Of a DNA stretch of 5,662 nt, positions 5,181-5,662 are shown piece after piece. The stretch is taken from the NCBI GenBank assembly GCA_030691665.1, contig JAUYDU010000183.1, forward strand, positions 1 to 5,662, written 5' to 3'. Position 1 is the stretch's first letter. Every line of letters starts with the position of its first letter. The stretch comes from Chloroflexota bacterium (GTDB lineage Bacteria; Chloroflexota; Dehalococcoidia; SM23-28-2). Position numbers and translations under genes: made by a program. The notes under the pieces were generated by a model. The model was not told the DNA's origin, ran no database searches, and saw only the letters and a program-made list of their open reading frames with translations.

Positions 5181-5286
5181 TGAAGAGGGATACGTTACGG
5201 TGCCTCAGAGGCCGGGTCTGGGCATCGACCTGGATGAGGAGAAGTTAAAGAGGTACGAGGCTGCCGACCCCAACCGCCTGATCTAG
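5167..5286 (+). pseudogene. C-terminal remnant of an enolase-superfamily (mandelate racemase/muconate lactonizing type) gene
   Basis: The frame between a TAG at 5164-5166 and a TAG at 5284-5286 encodes 39 residues containing GYVTVPQRPGLGIDLDEEKL, then KRYEAADPNRLI. This PxxPGLGxxLDEExLxxY pattern is the characteristic tail of sugar-acid dehydratases and related members of the enolase superfamily. The metal-binding barrel that should come before it is missing: the frame is closed just upstream, and the DNA there is the promoter of the CoA-transferase. It is therefore a gene end left behind by deletion or rearrangement. The possible GTG start at 5200 has no Shine-Dalgarno sequence. The family assignment is by motif memory, without a search. 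Confidence 0.62.
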
Positions 5287-5289
5287 GTG

Positions 5290-5320
5290 ATGGCGTTCAT
5301 GCCTGGCGGCATGGCGTTCA
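5290..5320. repeat. 10-bp direct repeat at the junction of two gene remnants
   Basis: ATGGCGTTCA occurs at 5290-5299 and 5311-5320. Between them, ATGCC (5299-5303) and GGCAT (5308-5312) form a small inverted repeat. The block lies exactly between the end of the enolase-type remnant and the point where the DnaE2-like reading frame is lost, so it may mark the join left by a deletion or a tandem slip. Confidence 0.45.
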
Positions 5321-5479
5321 GGTGGGCGACATCGCCCTGTGCAGGCCGTCCTGGTCGGTGAGGGCGAGGGCCTCGTACCCCGGCTCCCGCGCCCGCAGCA
5401 CCAGCTCCCGCCGCAGGCGGGCGCCCTCGAGGAAGGAAAAGTTGGAGTGGCAGTGGAGTTCGACGACGTAACCCAGCAC
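5318..5479 (-). pseudogene. dnaE2: N-terminal remnant of a DnaE2-like DNA polymerase III alpha subunit (PHP domain)
   Basis: On the minus strand, a frame from GTG 5477-5479 to TGA 5318-5320 encodes 53 residues. It includes YVVELHCHSNFSFLEGARLR, then RELVLRAREPGYEALALTDQDGLHRA. This is the start of the PHP domain of error-prone DnaE-type polymerases: a HCHSxFSxL(D/E)GA metal-binding motif followed by a (A)LTDxDGL motif. The intact protein has about 1,000 or more residues. Here the frame stops after MSPT, just past the second motif, so nearly all of the gene is gone. The intact family usually has His in TDHDG; here it is Gln, and that metal ligand is lost. No good ribosome site precedes the GTG. 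The fragment cannot be a polymerase. Whether any peptide is made is unknown. Confidence 0.75.
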
Positions 5480-5492
5480 TTCAGTGAAACGT

Positions 5493-5498
5493 TATAAT
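5493..5498 (+). promoter_or_regulatory. TATAAT -10 element of the lipoprotein gene
   Basis: A perfect TATAAT ends 10 bp before the ATG at 5509. Transcription would start near 5505, leaving a leader of zero to a few bases. No -35 is evident at the usual distance, and there is no Shine-Dalgarno sequence. Confidence 0.5.
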
Positions 5499-5508
5499 CA
5501 AGTTAACC

Positions 5509-5662
5509 ATGAGCCTCTTAGAGAACCTTCGGTTCACTTGCCCCTGGCGGTGGTCCTTCGCGGCGCTTGGCGCTGCTACACTCCTCTCGCTGTCCGCCGC
5601 TGCCTGCGGGGGCGGCCGGAGTGAACCCGCATCCCCCGCCACTCCAGATCTGGCCATACCGT
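5509..5662 (+). CDS. N-terminal part of a putative secreted lipoprotein (3' end outside window)
   Basis: 51 codons are visible before the window ends. They begin MSLLENLRFTCPWRWSF, then AALGAATLLSLSAAACGGG. This is a type II signal peptide: a short basic N-region, a hydrophobic core at about residues 17-32, and a lipobox ending at Cys33 followed by Gly-Gly-Gly and a Ser/Pro/Ala-rich linker (GRSEPASPATPDLAIP). Such a linker is usual for substrate-binding or anchored lipoproteins, so the mature protein should be held on the outer face of the cytoplasmic membrane. The -3 position is Ala rather than the preferred Leu. Its function cannot be told from the signal peptide. ATG 5509 is the only reasonable start, because an in-frame TGA lies at 5485-5487 and no other start codon follows it. 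Confidence 0.75.
   Translation, partial: MSLLENLRFTCPWRWSFAALGAATLLSLSAAACGGGRSEPASPATPDLAIP

Noticed and set aside
5283..5336. A second minus-strand frame reading GDVAHLNAMPPGMNAIT, shifted one base from the DnaE2-like remnant.
   Set aside because: It reads protein-like, but much of it is the direct repeat and I recognise no family; a frameshifted continuation of DnaE2 is not supported by the expected sequence after TDxDG.

Overview
This is a GC-rich, gene-dense piece of bacterial chromosome. No marker gene fixes the taxon. Four things fit an uncultivated Chloroflexota (Dehalococcoidia-like) bacterium best, and this is an inference: a luciferase-like F420-type oxidoreductase, stand-alone CaiB/BaiF CoA-transferases, a small two-zinc-ribbon protein, and GC-rich palindromic repeats between genes. 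There is no rRNA, tRNA, CRISPR array or complete mobile element.

Layout. 1-267 (+) is the 3' end of an unrecognised gene. 268-417 is a convergent gap filled by an inverted pair of dispersed repeats, one of which is split by a 20-nt palindrome. 418-921 (-) is a stand-alone CinA C-terminal domain amidase (PncC type). 922-1000 holds promoter elements that face each other, and 1001-2023 (+) is the LLM-class oxidoreductase. A strong-looking promoter (2043-2071) and a leader of about 105 nt precede a 104-residue double zinc-ribbon protein (2183-2497, +). The end of this leader can fold over the ribosome binding site and start codon. A 26-bp perfect palindrome follows. 2658-3869 (+) and 3907-5094 (-) are two different CaiB/BaiF family III CoA-transferases, tail to tail, with a 9-bp-stem hairpin between them. 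5095-5508 carries a good promoter for the second transferase and two gene remnants that are easily missed. One is the last 39 codons of an enolase-superfamily (mandelate racemase/muconate lactonizing type) gene. The other is the first ~54 codons of a DnaE2-like DNA polymerase III alpha PHP domain. 5509-5662 (+) is the start of a lipoprotein gene that runs off the window and may be translated from a leaderless mRNA.

How the genes work together. The oxidoreductase and the two CoA-transferases would suit catabolism of CoA-activated organic acids or related compounds, but each has its own promoter and no shared operon is visible. The oxidoreductase and the first CoA-transferase share an 11-bp motif at the -35 position, which is the only hint of joint control. 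I did not find a clear new multi-gene system. The most unusual signals are the start-sequestering leader of the zinc-ribbon gene, the nested covarying repeat at 314-396, and the gene graveyard at 5167-5479.
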